This document shows positions 1-7,750 of a stretch of DNA of 20,653 bases, piece after piece. Below the pieces are notes generated by a model. The model was given only the letters and a program-made list of their open reading frames with translations, ran no database searches and had not been told where the DNA came from. Positions within the stretch are counted from its first letter, which is position 1. Each line of letters opens with the position of its first letter. The position numbers and the translations under genes are program-made. This DNA is from Oscillibacter sp. (lineage in GTDB: Bacteria; Bacillota; Clostridia; Oscillospirales; Oscillospiraceae): positions 1-20,653 of the forward strand of contig JAHHSA010000028.1 of assembly GCA_020025475.1 (NCBI GenBank). Reading direction: 5' to 3'.

Positions 1-28
1 AAGGGCCACAGCTAATGCTGCGGCCCTT
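1..28 (-). terminator. Probable terminator hairpin of the TRAP/PHP operon (cut by the window edge)
   Basis: An inverted repeat pairs positions 1-12 with 17-28 around a TAAT loop, with one A/C mismatch in twelve pairs. It lies about 32 bp past the stop of the PHP-domain gene, where a minus-strand terminator is expected. The T-tract that would confirm it falls outside the window, and the plus-strand side has none. Confidence 0.55.
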
Positions 29-59
29 GTGCTACGCCTCTAGATTTGACGGTTACGGA

Positions 60-968
60 TTATGTGCGCTCATCAAAGAAGATTGGATTGGACCATGCCC
101 AATGTCCATGGTGGTCTACACAGACGACTCGCACATAGCTCTCGCGGCCTGTTAATGCGTAGCTTGCTTCTTTCAACACGCCATCATTCTCCGCAAACAA
201 AGAGTTCCCTCTGGGAGCGTATGTGACAAAGTGGATCTCTCTGCAACCTGAGCAGGAGACGTATACCCGATCTCCATCCAGGCCGAAATCGTAAATTTCG
301 GGACCTGTAGACGCATAGAAGCAACCTTGGAACAAGGCGTCTAGAATGGCCTCGCGGCTGCGCTCGGCTGCTTTGACCCAGATCCAACCACCAAACAGAT
401 CATCTGCCACATGAACATCATCCACTGCGGTAGCAAATATCCGTTTTCCCTGCTGCAGCAGCATATCCCACCAGACCTCTGCATTGCCGCCATGGCAAAG
501 GTGTTCGGTACCATTGTTGAAAACCTCAATGGCGTGGAACCCATTCAATTTCAAAATCTCCTGGGATTTCATGCGCGACCATACCGGATGGGCTAATGAA
601 ACAAATTGTCCATCCGCCCGCATCAATTCGATCAGGCTCTGGTCCGTCAATTCCTCGGTCGAATACCGCTTGCACAGATACGCGGTTTCTTTCTTGCTGG
701 CAGCACCAAGTCCAACTACATGAGTGCATTTGTCCTGACTATATTCAAGATCATGCTCTACACCAGTCAGCAGGATGATTTCGTTCTCCGGCAGTTCATC
801 ATGTGGAACAAAGATGTTGTGATCTGTCATGGATAAAAACGCATACCCATGAGATCGATACAGCTCCGCCAGCTCTTTGGGAGTAAACAGGCCGTCCGAC
901 ACGGTAGAATGGCTGTGAATGTTTCCCTTCAACCAGACACCGTCATCCGGAAAATATGATTTCTTCAT
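60..968 (-). CDS. PHP-domain metal-dependent hydrolase (CehA/McbA-like)
   Basis: A 302-residue protein of the PHP (polymerase and histidinol phosphatase) superfamily, probably a cytoplasmic phosphoesterase or related metal hydrolase. Visible metal ligands are the HSH pair near residues 18-20, TDHN near 49-51, GVEH near 69-72, SLAHP in the middle and AVDDVH further on, so the trinuclear-type site looks complete. It resembles stand-alone CehA/McbA-type PHP proteins rather than histidinol phosphatase. I chose ATG 968 over ATG 980 because a GAGG motif sits six bases before it, while the upstream start has its AGGA directly against the ATG. It begins 26 bp after dctM and is the last gene of the operon, so it probably acts on the imported compound or a phosphorylated intermediate. 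The substrate cannot be read from the sequence. Confidence 0.85.
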   Translation of the reverse strand: MKKSYFPDDGVWLKGNIHSHSTVSDGLFTPKELAELYRSHGYAFLSMTDHNIFVPHDELPENEIILLTGVEHDLEYSQDKCTHVVGLGAASKKETAYLCKRYSTEELTDQSLIELMRADGQFVSLAHPVWSRMKSQEILKLNGFHAIEVFNNGTEHLCHGGNAEVWWDMLLQQGKRIFATAVDDVHVADDLFGGWIWVKAAERSREAILDALFQGCFYASTGPEIYDFGLDGDRVYVSCSGCREIHFVTYAPRGNSLFAENDGVLKEASYALTGRESYVRVVCVDHHGHWAWSNPIFFDERT

Positions 969-994
969 AGATATCCTCATTTCCTAAAAAGACG

Positions 995-2290
995 TTATTT
1001 TATGATAGCAGGCAGGAGTGTGCAGACTCCGGGCACGAAGGTCACGATCAGAAGTGCGATCAGCAGAGCAGCAATCAGTTCTTTGCCCTGCTTCAAAAAC
1101 TCTGGCATCTCGATCTCACACAGATTGCAGCATTGGTACATGGTTGCACCAAAGGGCGGCGTCAAGGCGCCGATCGACAGATTCAAGATACACACGATGC
1201 CAAAATGGATGGGATTAATCCCTAGCTGCATTGCCACCGGATACAGCAGTGGGACCGCAATCAGCAGCACGGCCGCGCTGTCAATCAACATGCCCATAAT
1301 CAGCAGCATTACATTAACCAGCAGCAAAAAGCCAATTGGACCCACATCCATTCCAAGAATCAGAGATGTCAGTTTCTGCGGGATCTGTGCATAGGTCAAA
1401 TAGAGGCCAAACACCGTCGCAGAGATGATGATGCCAAAGACATTGGCCACGGAAGCAAAAGATTCCTTCGCAACAACGGCCAAATCTCTCAGGTGCAGTT
1501 CTTTATAGATGACCATCCCCACGAAAACACACAGTACACACAGCACGGCGCCACCTTCCGTAGCGGTGACGATCCCGCTGCGCAGACCAACGATCAGCAC
1601 CACGATCATCAAAATCGCCCAGAAGCACTCCACCAGACCGTGCAGAATCTCTTTGGCAGAGGCGTGCTTTTCCCGCACCGGACGATAACCGTCCCGGTGG
1701 GAAACATAGGTGACTGCCAGCATCAGCGTAATGCACATCAGGATGCCGGGGAGATAACCGGCCATGAACATATCCAGAACGGAATTTTCCGTGATGGAGG
1801 CGTACAGAATCAGCATGACCCCCGGGGGGATCATGGGGGAAATCAAAGCAGAAGATGCTGTGACTGCTGCCGAAAAGGCACGGTTAAAACCGCGCTCCTC
1901 CATCTCCGGAACCAGCATTTTGCACTGCATAGCAGCGTCTGCATTTGAAGAGCCGCACAGGCCGCCCATCAAGGTAGACAGAAGTACATTTACCTGTGCC
2001 AAACCGCCCCACATGTGACCGACACAGAGATCGGCAAATTTCATCATCCGTGAGGTGATGCCTGTATAATTCATCAGCAGGCCAGCTGTGATAAAGAACG
2101 GAATGGCCATCAGGTTCATATTCATACCAGCGGAGACCATTTTGGAGAGAATCATATTCAGCGGCATCTCCGTGGCAATAAAGCCAAAATAAAAAACAGC
2201 TCCCCCGATAAATGCCATGCATACAGGAATGCGAATTGCCAAAAGGATAAATACCAAAATCAGAGGCAGCCAGATTTCAATACCATTCAT
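995..2290 (-). CDS. dctM: TRAP transporter large permease, DctM family
   Basis: A 431-residue, very hydrophobic protein with about a dozen membrane segments, the usual length and layout of the TRAP large subunit, which forms the sodium-driven transport pathway. Typical DctM features include the GGLCGSSNADAAMQ stretch, SPMIPPGVMLILYA, and near the end LTPPFGATMY. A GGAGGTG ribosome site lies eight bases before the ATG. Its start overlaps the stop of dctQ by four bases (ATGA), indicating coupled translation of the two membrane subunits. It works with DctQ and the lipoprotein DctP encoded just upstream. The NADAAMQ segment replaces the more common ASAVA-type one, but no key part appears to be missing. 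Confidence 0.95.
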   Translation of the reverse strand: MNGIEIWLPLILVFILLAIRIPVCMAFIGGAVFYFGFIATEMPLNMILSKMVSAGMNMNLMAIPFFITAGLLMNYTGITSRMMKFADLCVGHMWGGLAQVNVLLSTLMGGLCGSSNADAAMQCKMLVPEMEERGFNRAFSAAVTASSALISPMIPPGVMLILYASITENSVLDMFMAGYLPGILMCITLMLAVTYVSHRDGYRPVREKHASAKEILHGLVECFWAILMIVVLIVGLRSGIVTATEGGAVLCVLCVFVGMVIYKELHLRDLAVVAKESFASVANVFGIIISATVFGLYLTYAQIPQKLTSLILGMDVGPIGFLLLVNVMLLIMGMLIDSAAVLLIAVPLLYPVAMQLGINPIHFGIVCILNLSIGALTPPFGATMYQCCNLCEIEMPEFLKQGKELIAALLIALLIVTFVPGVCTLLPAIIK

Positions 2291-2778
2291 GTTTCAGGCA
2301 CCTCCTTTTTCTTCTTGAACAGCCGGGTGATGATGGCGCAAAAGCTGCGGACAGCCCCGGTAAAAAAGCCAAATGCGATACTCGCATAACCAAACGCCAG
2401 TGGAATTTTTGTTCCGGTTGCGTATCTGGTCAGATTTGAGGCACACAGTTTGACACCCCAATAGACCATGTAGACAGAAAATACAAAAATGAGAAGATCC
2501 CGAAGCAGGTCAAAGGCCGTCCGGACAGAAGGGGACATCATGTTCACAAGAAACTTCATGTCCACATGCGCGTCTTTTTTATAGAGATAGCCGAAGAAGG
2601 CATAGCCGATCCAAACATAGGCGAGAAGAGCCACTGCCTCCAGATTAATGGAATAAAATCTGAATACAGAGCGGTTTACGATATTGATAATGACAGGGAC
2701 GATGACCGTCAGAATCATCAGGCATCCCAATAATTCCTCAAATTTACCATCCCGAAAGAATGAAATTATTTTTTTCAT
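2287..2778 (-). CDS. dctQ: TRAP transporter small permease, DctQ family
   Basis: A 163-residue membrane protein with four hydrophobic segments, the normal form of the small TRAP subunit, which supports the large subunit and helps dock the binding protein. The segment with AYVWIGYAFFGYLYKKDAHVDM is typical: Trp in the second helix, then a charged HVDM loop. ATG 2778 is preferred and has a modest AGGG five bases upstream. A GTG at 2784 with AAGG six bases upstream is a real alternative and would add two residues. The gene starts 131 bp after dctP, and the hairpin at 2824-2862 lies in that gap, so it probably depends on readthrough from the dctP transcript. Confidence 0.92.
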   Translation of the reverse strand: MKKIISFFRDGKFEELLGCLMILTVIVPVIINIVNRSVFRFYSINLEAVALLAYVWIGYAFFGYLYKKDAHVDMKFLVNMMSPSVRTAFDLLRDLLIFVFSVYMVYWGVKLCASNLTRYATGTKIPLAFGYASIAFGFFTGAVRSFCAIITRLFKKKKEVPET

Positions 2779-2823
2779 AAGCACCCTACACCTTGAACAA
2801 TCTTTTGGTTCCCTGAAAACAAA

Positions 2824-2862
2824 GCATAGTCCGAAGAAGGTCCGGCCCTCTTCGGACTATGC
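2824..2862 (-). terminator. Intra-operon hairpin (partial terminator) between dctP and dctQ
   Basis: A perfect 14-bp inverted repeat (2824-2837 with 2849-2862, 11-nt loop) lies 48 bp after the dctP stop. On the minus strand it runs into TTTGTTTTC, giving an intrinsic-terminator shape. Because dctQ and dctM follow on the same strand and no strong promoter was seen in the short gap, it more likely terminates partially, or stabilises the dctP end of the message, than ends the operon. Confidence 0.75.
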
Positions 2863-2909
2863 CTTAGAAATCCGATTTCAGATCATATTTGCATCCATGT
2901 GCAAATGGA

Positions 2910-3941
2910 TTATTTTGCGGTGCGGATCTCAGCCAGCGTATCCAGCAGCTCCTGCCCGATGCCATACTTCAGCACCAGATCGCTGCATCCCATATCCAGG
3001 AAGGCCTGACGGTCGGCTTCATGGAACTGGACGCCGGCCGCCTCCATCTCTTCGCGCATCTTGCTCTCATTCTCCACGGAGTACTGGTTATAGCGCAGGC
3101 CAGCCTCGTGCAGCTCTTCCTCAATGATTTCCCGATACTCGGCGGGGATAGAGTTCCACCACTTCGTGGAGCAGAACAATGCATCAGCCAAAGGCTGCTG
3201 AGCCAGCAGCGTGACGTGATCCACCAGCTCATAGCTCTTTGTGGAATACATCAGGGAGATGGACTGATCCAGCGCATCAATGGTTCCGGCAGACAGGGCA
3301 CCCATCTGCTCAGAAGCCGCCATACCCATGGGGCTGGCACCCATTGTCTCAAAGCACTCCAAATAAGTGGTAGAGTTGGGGACACGCAGCTTCAGACCCT
3401 TCATCTCAGCGGGAGTTGTATAGGGCTTCTTACCGATCACATGGCGCATACCGCCTACGAAAGCGCAGTTCAAAGCGTGGATATTTACCTTATCCATTTC
3501 ATCCACGATCTTCTGGAACAAATCTGTCTCCATGACTTTCAGAAATTCCTCGCCGGTTTCAAAGACAAAACCGCACTGCAGGGCACTGGCATCATAGTAC
3601 AGGTCTTCCCACTGGCTGTACGCGGCCATCAGCATCAGGGGAGAATCGGCAGCAACAGCTTCGACACCATCCACCAGATTGCCAAATGTATTATTGGGGT
3701 ACAGATTTACGATCACCGCGCCGTTGGTGCGCTCTTCGATGTTCTTTTTGGCGGTGTTCAACTCCACGCTGACTTGATCCAATTCTGTATAGGAGTGGGA
3801 AATGCTGATGGTAATGGGTTCCGCAGGCTCATTGGTGCCGGGGGCTTCCTTATCGGGGGCGGGGTCCTCCGCTTTTCCGCCGCAGGCTGCCAGACATAGC
3901 GTCATAGCCAGAGCCAGTGCAAGAGCCAGAAATTTTTTCAT
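2910..3941 (-). CDS. dctP: TRAP transporter substrate-binding lipoprotein, DctP family
   Basis: A 343-residue extracytoplasmic solute receptor. It opens with a lysine pair, a Leu/Ala-rich signal and a lipobox ending LAAC with Cys20, so it should be lipid-anchored outside the membrane. This is usual for Gram-positive TRAP receptors, which lack a periplasm. The family hallmark GLKLRVPNS is present; its Arg normally pairs with a carboxylate of the ligand, so the cargo is probably an organic or sugar acid. The stretch ETMGASPMGMAASE forms the usual binding-site region. AGAGAGGT lies seven bases before the ATG. The gene follows the dehydrogenase-like gene by about 50 bp, in one transcript. The exact ligand cannot be deduced. 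Confidence 0.94.
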   Translation of the reverse strand: MKKFLALALALAMTLCLAACGGKAEDPAPDKEAPGTNEPAEPITISISHSYTELDQVSVELNTAKKNIEERTNGAVIVNLYPNNTFGNLVDGVEAVAADSPLMLMAAYSQWEDLYYDASALQCGFVFETGEEFLKVMETDLFQKIVDEMDKVNIHALNCAFVGGMRHVIGKKPYTTPAEMKGLKLRVPNSTTYLECFETMGASPMGMAASEQMGALSAGTIDALDQSISLMYSTKSYELVDHVTLLAQQPLADALFCSTKWWNSIPAEYREIIEEELHEAGLRYNQYSVENESKMREEMEAAGVQFHEADRQAFLDMGCSDLVLKYGIGQELLDTLAEIRTAK

Positions 3942-3991
3942 GTGATGTACCTCTCTTTTCTTATTTTGTAAGCCCGGTTCAACGGACTTAT

Positions 3992-5377
3992 TTACGGATG
4001 GTAAGGGTGCTCCTTTGATGTATCTACAAAGGGTAGTGTGTCGATCACCTGGTCAGAAAGTGTGTCCAACAGGCCCAGATCCCAAATCATCTGAAGAATC
4101 GTATAGCGTGCGCGCACTTCCTTGCAATAGAGATAGGTTTTTTTCAGTAATGTCCGGTCAATACCAATCTGATCCGGAAGGCAGGGAGAATCCAATGAAC
4201 GCAGGATATGTGCAATATGATCTGAGGAAGGCAGCGCTTCTAACAGAGTGAGGATTTCTTCCCAATGAGTCTCTATGCGGTCGATTCGCGCAAGTCGGCC
4301 GGAAACCTCGTTCTTTCCAGCTGCGGCCTCCATGTCGATCACGCCTTGGGCTGCAGGGCCATAGGCTTCCCTGATCTGATTTTCCCAAGAAGATGGATCA
4401 TAGGCTCTAGCACTGGCGCGCGCTGCGTCAAAATCTACCGGGGTTTTCCGCAGAGCTTCCACCAGTTTCAAAATCAGTACTGTGCCGACACCAACCTGTG
4501 TCCCGTGGGGAACCGGTTTCTTTCCGGTCTGTTCGAATATCATTTCCCAATAGTGAGACATATGGTGTTCGCAGCCAGAGGCTGGCCTGGAATTTCCGTA
4601 AAGGCTCATTGCTACACCGGCAAGCACAAGACCTTCCATGATATTTCCCATGGTTTCCGGGTCACGCGCTTTGGCTTTTTCAGCATCTCCCAAAACCTTT
4701 GTGACGCAGTTCTCCACCAGTTCCACGATTCGCTCGCAATAATGCTCGCCATTGATGAGACGAGCGAGCTTCCAGTCGCAGAGACATGTGAATTTTCCAA
4801 GAAGATCTCCTAAGCCGGCGGCAATCATGGAATAGGGAGCGTTCTTGAGAATCTCCGTGTCTCCGATAATTGCGGTTGGCGTCTGGGCGTCAAAGGTGGT
4901 CTTCAAATGGTTGGATTGAATCGCAGCAATGCTGGAAGCAAAGCCATCCATCGGGGCCGCTGTTGCCACGGTGTAGAAGGGACGACCCATTCTATAGCTG
5001 AAGAACCGGACCATATCGTTGATCGCCCCGGTTCCGACTGCAATGACCAGATCACAGTCCATCGGCATTTGGATCGTTAATTCTCCCAATGTTGACTCAT
5101 CAAAGCCTGTATGTGTCAGTTTAATGAGGTGGTTACGGATTCCTGCATCTTCCAGAATTTTTGTGCAGGCTTTTCCGGCAATCTCATAAGTAATTGCATC
5201 GCTGACCAGATAGAGGCTCTCAAACCCCATGAGCTTCACCAAATCTGGCAGTTCATATAAGGCATCTTTCCCAATTCGGACTGCTCGTAAGGAAGCAAAG
5301 TGCTCTCTTCCACATGGACAGGTAAAGTGCTGATTTAAATATGCATTCAGCTCCATTGGCGTTTGGGGCAGTTCCAT
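3992..5377 (-). CDS. sn-glycerol-1-phosphate dehydrogenase-like protein (AraM/EgsA family)
   Basis: A 461-residue member of the iron-containing alcohol dehydrogenase / dehydroquinate-synthase-like superfamily, closest in pattern to AraM (NAD-dependent glycerol-1-phosphate dehydrogenase). Visible marks are the nucleotide loop VIAVGTGAINDMVRF (about 111-125), TAAPMDGFASS (139-149), IIGDTEIL, AGLGD with the likely metal ligand Asp191, and the His-rich CEHHMSHYWE and PHGTQVGVG segments. An N-terminal CPCGREH (20-26) adds a Cys pair, and the protein is longer than the roughly 390-residue Bacillus AraM. The frame stays open upstream to a TTG at 5509, but ATG 5377 has GGAGGT seven bases before it, and the longer version would start inside the promoter. 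First gene of the operon. It might use a different polyol or sugar phosphate. Confidence 0.85.
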   Translation of the reverse strand: MELPQTPMELNAYLNQHFTCPCGREHFASLRAVRIGKDALYELPDLVKLMGFESLYLVSDAITYEIAGKACTKILEDAGIRNHLIKLTHTGFDESTLGELTIQMPMDCDLVIAVGTGAINDMVRFFSYRMGRPFYTVATAAPMDGFASSIAAIQSNHLKTTFDAQTPTAIIGDTEILKNAPYSMIAAGLGDLLGKFTCLCDWKLARLINGEHYCERIVELVENCVTKVLGDAEKAKARDPETMGNIMEGLVLAGVAMSLYGNSRPASGCEHHMSHYWEMIFEQTGKKPVPHGTQVGVGTVLILKLVEALRKTPVDFDAARASARAYDPSSWENQIREAYGPAAQGVIDMEAAAGKNEVSGRLARIDRIETHWEEILTLLEALPSSDHIAHILRSLDSPCLPDQIGIDRTLLKKTYLYCKEVRARYTILQMIWDLGLLDTLSDQVIDTLPFVDTSKEHPYHP

Positions 5378-5456
5378 GAAATCGACCTCCGGTACAGAAC
5401 GCGCCAATTTACAACACAAAACTTTTCCATAAATAATATCGTTTGTATTGCTCTCG

Positions 5457-5491
5457 GCGGATATGTTTTTTGATATTTTTATTATATCCGC
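5457..5491. promoter_or_regulatory. Inverted repeat centred on the predicted start site of the TRAP operon (operator candidate)
   Basis: GCGGATAT at 5457-5464 and its exact complement ATATCCGC at 5484-5491 flank a 19-nt AT-rich centre. The centre of symmetry, about 5474, falls on the expected transcription start, and the outer arm overlaps the -10 box. The position suits a repressor site or a leader hairpin. LacI-family operators are usually more compact and CG-centred, so assignment to the nearby LacI protein is speculative. Confidence 0.35.
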
Positions 5492-5509
5492 TGCTAAAAT
5501 GTAATGCAA
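5481..5509 (-). promoter_or_regulatory. Predicted sigma-A promoter of the TRAP operon
   Basis: On the minus strand TTGCAT (5504-5509), a 17-nt spacer and a perfect TATAAT (5481-5486) lie 104 bp upstream of the first gene's ATG. This predicts a leader of roughly 97 nt. The -35 box is weak (three of six consensus bases), which would suit a regulated promoter. Confidence 0.6.
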
Positions 5510-5725
5510 AAGTAATCTTTTTCGCTCTTGTGCCCATCTGTACCGGCTGATTTTGTAAATAGTTTAATAAATAGTTTTAGCTTCAGATAAAAAGCCAGCT
5601 GCCATTTGCCCGAAAACTACGCATCCCCTAGTCTTTCCTTTGTTGTTTGCTTTGTGGACACACCTCTGTCCTTCGGTTTAATTTTTTATTAAATGATTCA
5701 ATTCCGCGCATTGTAAAATGAAGTT

Positions 5726-5750
5726 GTGCATTTTGTAAAGTAAAATGCAC
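5726..5750. repeat. Perfect 9-bp palindrome at the left end of the IS30 remnant
   Basis: GTGCATTTT (5726-5734) and AAAATGCAC (5742-5750) are exact complements around a 7-nt spacer GTAAAGT. The repeat overlaps the inner part of the left terminal repeat, so it could be a subterminal transposase binding site or a hairpin insulating the transposase gene. Confidence 0.6.
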
Positions 5751-5809
5751 CATAGTGAGGACCTCTGTGTTAGAATCAACTTGCTAAAGCAGCTCCAAGT
5801 GCTGCCCAC

Positions 5810-6270
5810 ACTATGCAGCCCTGGACAAACGCAGATTTGTAAAGTATGTGGAAGCACATTTTTACGGCGCAGATCACTAATCTCCGGATGCCTGCGTGGG
5901 TAAGGCTTTAGGAGGCAATGCGTTCAAAAAACGTGAAATTCTGTGTACCAAGACGCTGTACAATTATGTTGTTCTTGGTCTTATCGGCATTAAAAATATG
6001 AATTTCCCACGAAAGCTCATCAGAAACGCCAAGATACATAAGATAACGGAGAATAAGCGTATCTTGGGCCGCAGTATCGAGGAACGGTCTGATCCGCCGA
6101 TTTAACCCCAAAGGAAAACAAATTGACGGCTACAGCGATGATGATATTCTGACAATTGAACTGTGGACCAACAGACTGCCTCGGAAGCCTCTGGGCTATA
6201 AGACTCCGGAACAGGCCTTTGACAAAGCGACGGATCTGATCGATGCTGCTCGAATAGCGCCATGGTTCGT
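5810..6270 (+). pseudogene. IS30-family transposase remnant (core deleted, internal stop)
   Basis: Two parts can be read. From about 5810 to 6085 the frame gives an IS30-like region: a DKRRFVKYVEAHFY stretch, then DACVGKAL, CTKTLYNYVVLGLIGIKN, and ENKRILGRSIEER. A TAA at 5878-5880 interrupts this frame. From about 6086 a second frame gives the family's C-terminal end: IRRFNPKGKQIDGYSDDD, WTNRLPRKPLGYKTPEQAF and ATDLIDAAR. The roughly 150 residues that normally lie between, carrying most of the DDE catalytic residues, are absent, and the two parts are in different frames. The N-terminal DNA-binding region is also missing or unreadable. The gene cannot make a working transposase. Family recognition is confident; exact ends are approximate. 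Confidence 0.8.
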
Positions 6271-6474
6271 CTCTGTCAAGGCACCGGCTTTGCCTCGCTG
6301 ACGCATCCTCGAAAGTGCCTGCCTATAGTGCAGTGTGAATTACAACGGCTATATGCCCCAGCAGATGAATAACGACAGTACTTATTGCTCAGAAATTGAT
6401 TCAGACACAACCAATGCGCAACTTGATATTGCAATTTGAGAGTCATTTAATTCAAGTATTTTTTCTATATTTAC

Positions 6475-6508
6475 AAAAAAACTGTCAGGGAACATGATTC
6501 CCTGACAG
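6475..6508 (-). terminator. Rho-independent terminator of the LacI-family gene
   Basis: A perfect 11-bp stem (6482-6492 with 6498-6508) with a 5-nt loop is followed on the minus strand by a run of seven T (6475-6481). It begins 28 bp after the regulator's stop codon, so the regulator is transcribed separately from the TRAP operon. Confidence 0.9.
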
Positions 6509-6536
6509 CCACTTGTTCGACTGATGTCGAGGCCCC

Positions 6537-7622
6537 TTACTTATTTTCGCAAGGGCCGGTACTTTTTCGCACGATCAGCTTTGGAAAGTATTCCACCCGG
6601 GTGATTCCATCCGGACTATCTTCCAACTCTGAAAGATGATTTCCTGCTTCGATCTTCCGAACTAAAATGTCGATGGCTTCCCGGCCTGTCTGCCTCGCGT
6701 AGCTCTCTACCGAGGTCAGCGAGATTCCTTTATACTTAGACACACTGGTATTGTCGCAGCCACATACAGAATAGTCAGCAGGGATCTGCTTACCGGAATC
6801 CGTGATGGCATCCATGATTCCAATAGCGATCATATCATTGATGGCAACGAATGCTGTAACATTTTCATTTCGCTCGATCAACTTCTTTGCCATATGATAG
6901 CCCAACTCATATCCTTCCGGAACGGCCTTTGCATCAGACAGCTCCGATTCCGGCGAGCAGACTAAGATATTTTGGATCGGATCCAGCCCCTGTTCTTCAT
7001 ATACAGCCCGCAGCCCTTCAAGTCGGCGGACCCGGGTCACCTGCTTTGTTTCAAACGTAGATGTGACAAACGCCACCCGCTGATGGCCCAGCTGCAGCAG
7101 ATATTCGCCGATAATCCGCCCAATGCGGAAACCATCCAGTTCCAAAATGTCCGCATTGTTATGGACGTCTTTATCATAAATATGAACCACAGGTTTCGTC
7201 AACCCCACCTGCTGCATCAGTATATTGTTTTCCAAGGGATATAGAAAACAAACCCCCGCGAACGGGAACTGGTTGCAAACCTGCATGATACGGGTTTCTT
7301 GGGAGATCTCCCGAAATGTATCGAATGCTAATAGTGCATATTCCAATTCCTTTGCCCGCCGTTCCATAGCCTCTACCATATGCACATAGTATAAGTTCGA
7401 AAGTGTTGGAGTCACTGCCATGAGGACTTTTTCATCTGGTGCAGAAGAGCGCATAAAGTTATTTCGAATATATCCCAACTCATTACAGGCATCAATGACT
7501 CGGCGGCAGGTCTTTTCTGGAAATTTACTGCTATTTCTTCCGTTGAGGATCATAGATACTGTAGCAGCAGAAACCCCTGCTCTGGCTGCCACATCCTTCG
7601 CTGTTACTCTTTCTTTTTTCAT
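6537..7622 (-). CDS. LacI-family transcriptional regulator
   Basis: A 361-residue DNA-binding regulator. The N-terminus has the LacI helix-turn-helix: VTAKDVAARAGVSAATVSMI followed by the hinge-proximal CNELGYIRN. The rest is the periplasmic-binding-protein-like sensor domain, with VAFVTSTFE, FVAINDMIAIGIMDAI and VCGCDNTSVSKYKGISLTSVE, all typical. ATG 7622 (MKKERV) is chosen because AAGGTGG lies upstream at a good distance and the HTH starts just after; the frame extends 11 residues further without a ribosome site. It is transcribed alone from 7644-7672 to the terminator at 6475-6508. The next genes downstream on the same strand are the TRAP catabolic operon, so it is the likely local repressor, with the imported compound or a metabolite as inducer. 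This link is inferred from position only. Confidence 0.92.
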   Translation of the reverse strand: MKKERVTAKDVAARAGVSAATVSMILNGRNSSKFPEKTCRRVIDACNELGYIRNNFMRSSAPDEKVLMAVTPTLSNLYYVHMVEAMERRAKELEYALLAFDTFREISQETRIMQVCNQFPFAGVCFLYPLENNILMQQVGLTKPVVHIYDKDVHNNADILELDGFRIGRIIGEYLLQLGHQRVAFVTSTFETKQVTRVRRLEGLRAVYEEQGLDPIQNILVCSPESELSDAKAVPEGYELGYHMAKKLIERNENVTAFVAINDMIAIGIMDAITDSGKQIPADYSVCGCDNTSVSKYKGISLTSVESYARQTGREAIDILVRKIEAGNHLSELEDSPDGITRVEYFPKLIVRKSTGPCENK

Positions 7623-7643
7623 AGAGCACCACCTTATAAAAAA

Positions 7644-7672
7644 ATTATAGCGCATTTTTGATAAAAGAGCAA
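7644..7672 (-). promoter_or_regulatory. Predicted promoter of the LacI-family gene
   Basis: On the minus strand TTGCTC (7667-7672), a 17-nt spacer and a perfect TATAAT (7644-7649) precede the regulator. The predicted start leaves a leader of only about 15 nt, just enough for the AAGGTGG ribosome site. Confidence 0.5.
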
Positions 7673-7712
7673 TTATAATCCAATACCCCCCGCTGCTCTT
7701 CAGTTACAAGGA

Positions 7713-7750
7713 AAAAGCCGACAGGCCCCATTCAGGGCCTGCCGGCTTTT
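7713..7750 (-). terminator. Terminator downstream of the truncated spoVAD
   Basis: A 16-position stem (7713-7728 with 7735-7750, one mismatch, 6-nt loop) ends in TTTTTCC on the minus strand and TTTTCTC on the plus strand. It lies about 70 bp past the spoVAD stop and just upstream of the LacI promoter, separating the two units. Confidence 0.8.

Larger units (their letters stand above)
5710..6435 (+). mobile_element. Degenerate IS30-family insertion sequence, internally deleted
   Basis: The left end (5710-5731) and the reverse complement of the right end (6414-6435) match at 18 of 22 positions, so both terminal inverted repeats can still be recognised. Between them lie two pieces of an IS30-type transposase on the plus strand. 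The element is about 726 bp where intact members are usually over 1 kb, which fits loss of the catalytic middle. The insert lies between the LacI gene and the TRAP operon promoter. Remaining sequence at 5510-5709 shows no gene. Confidence 0.8.

Noticed and set aside
2889..3899. Long plus-strand open frame opposite dctP (336 codons)
   Set aside because: It lies wholly antisense to a clear DctP gene, and its translation has no family pattern and only mirrors the codon bias of the real gene.
5378..5509. N-terminal extension of the AraM-like protein from TTG 5509
   Set aside because: It would begin inside the predicted promoter and lacks a ribosome site, while ATG 5377 has GGAGGT at ideal spacing and the family similarity begins there.
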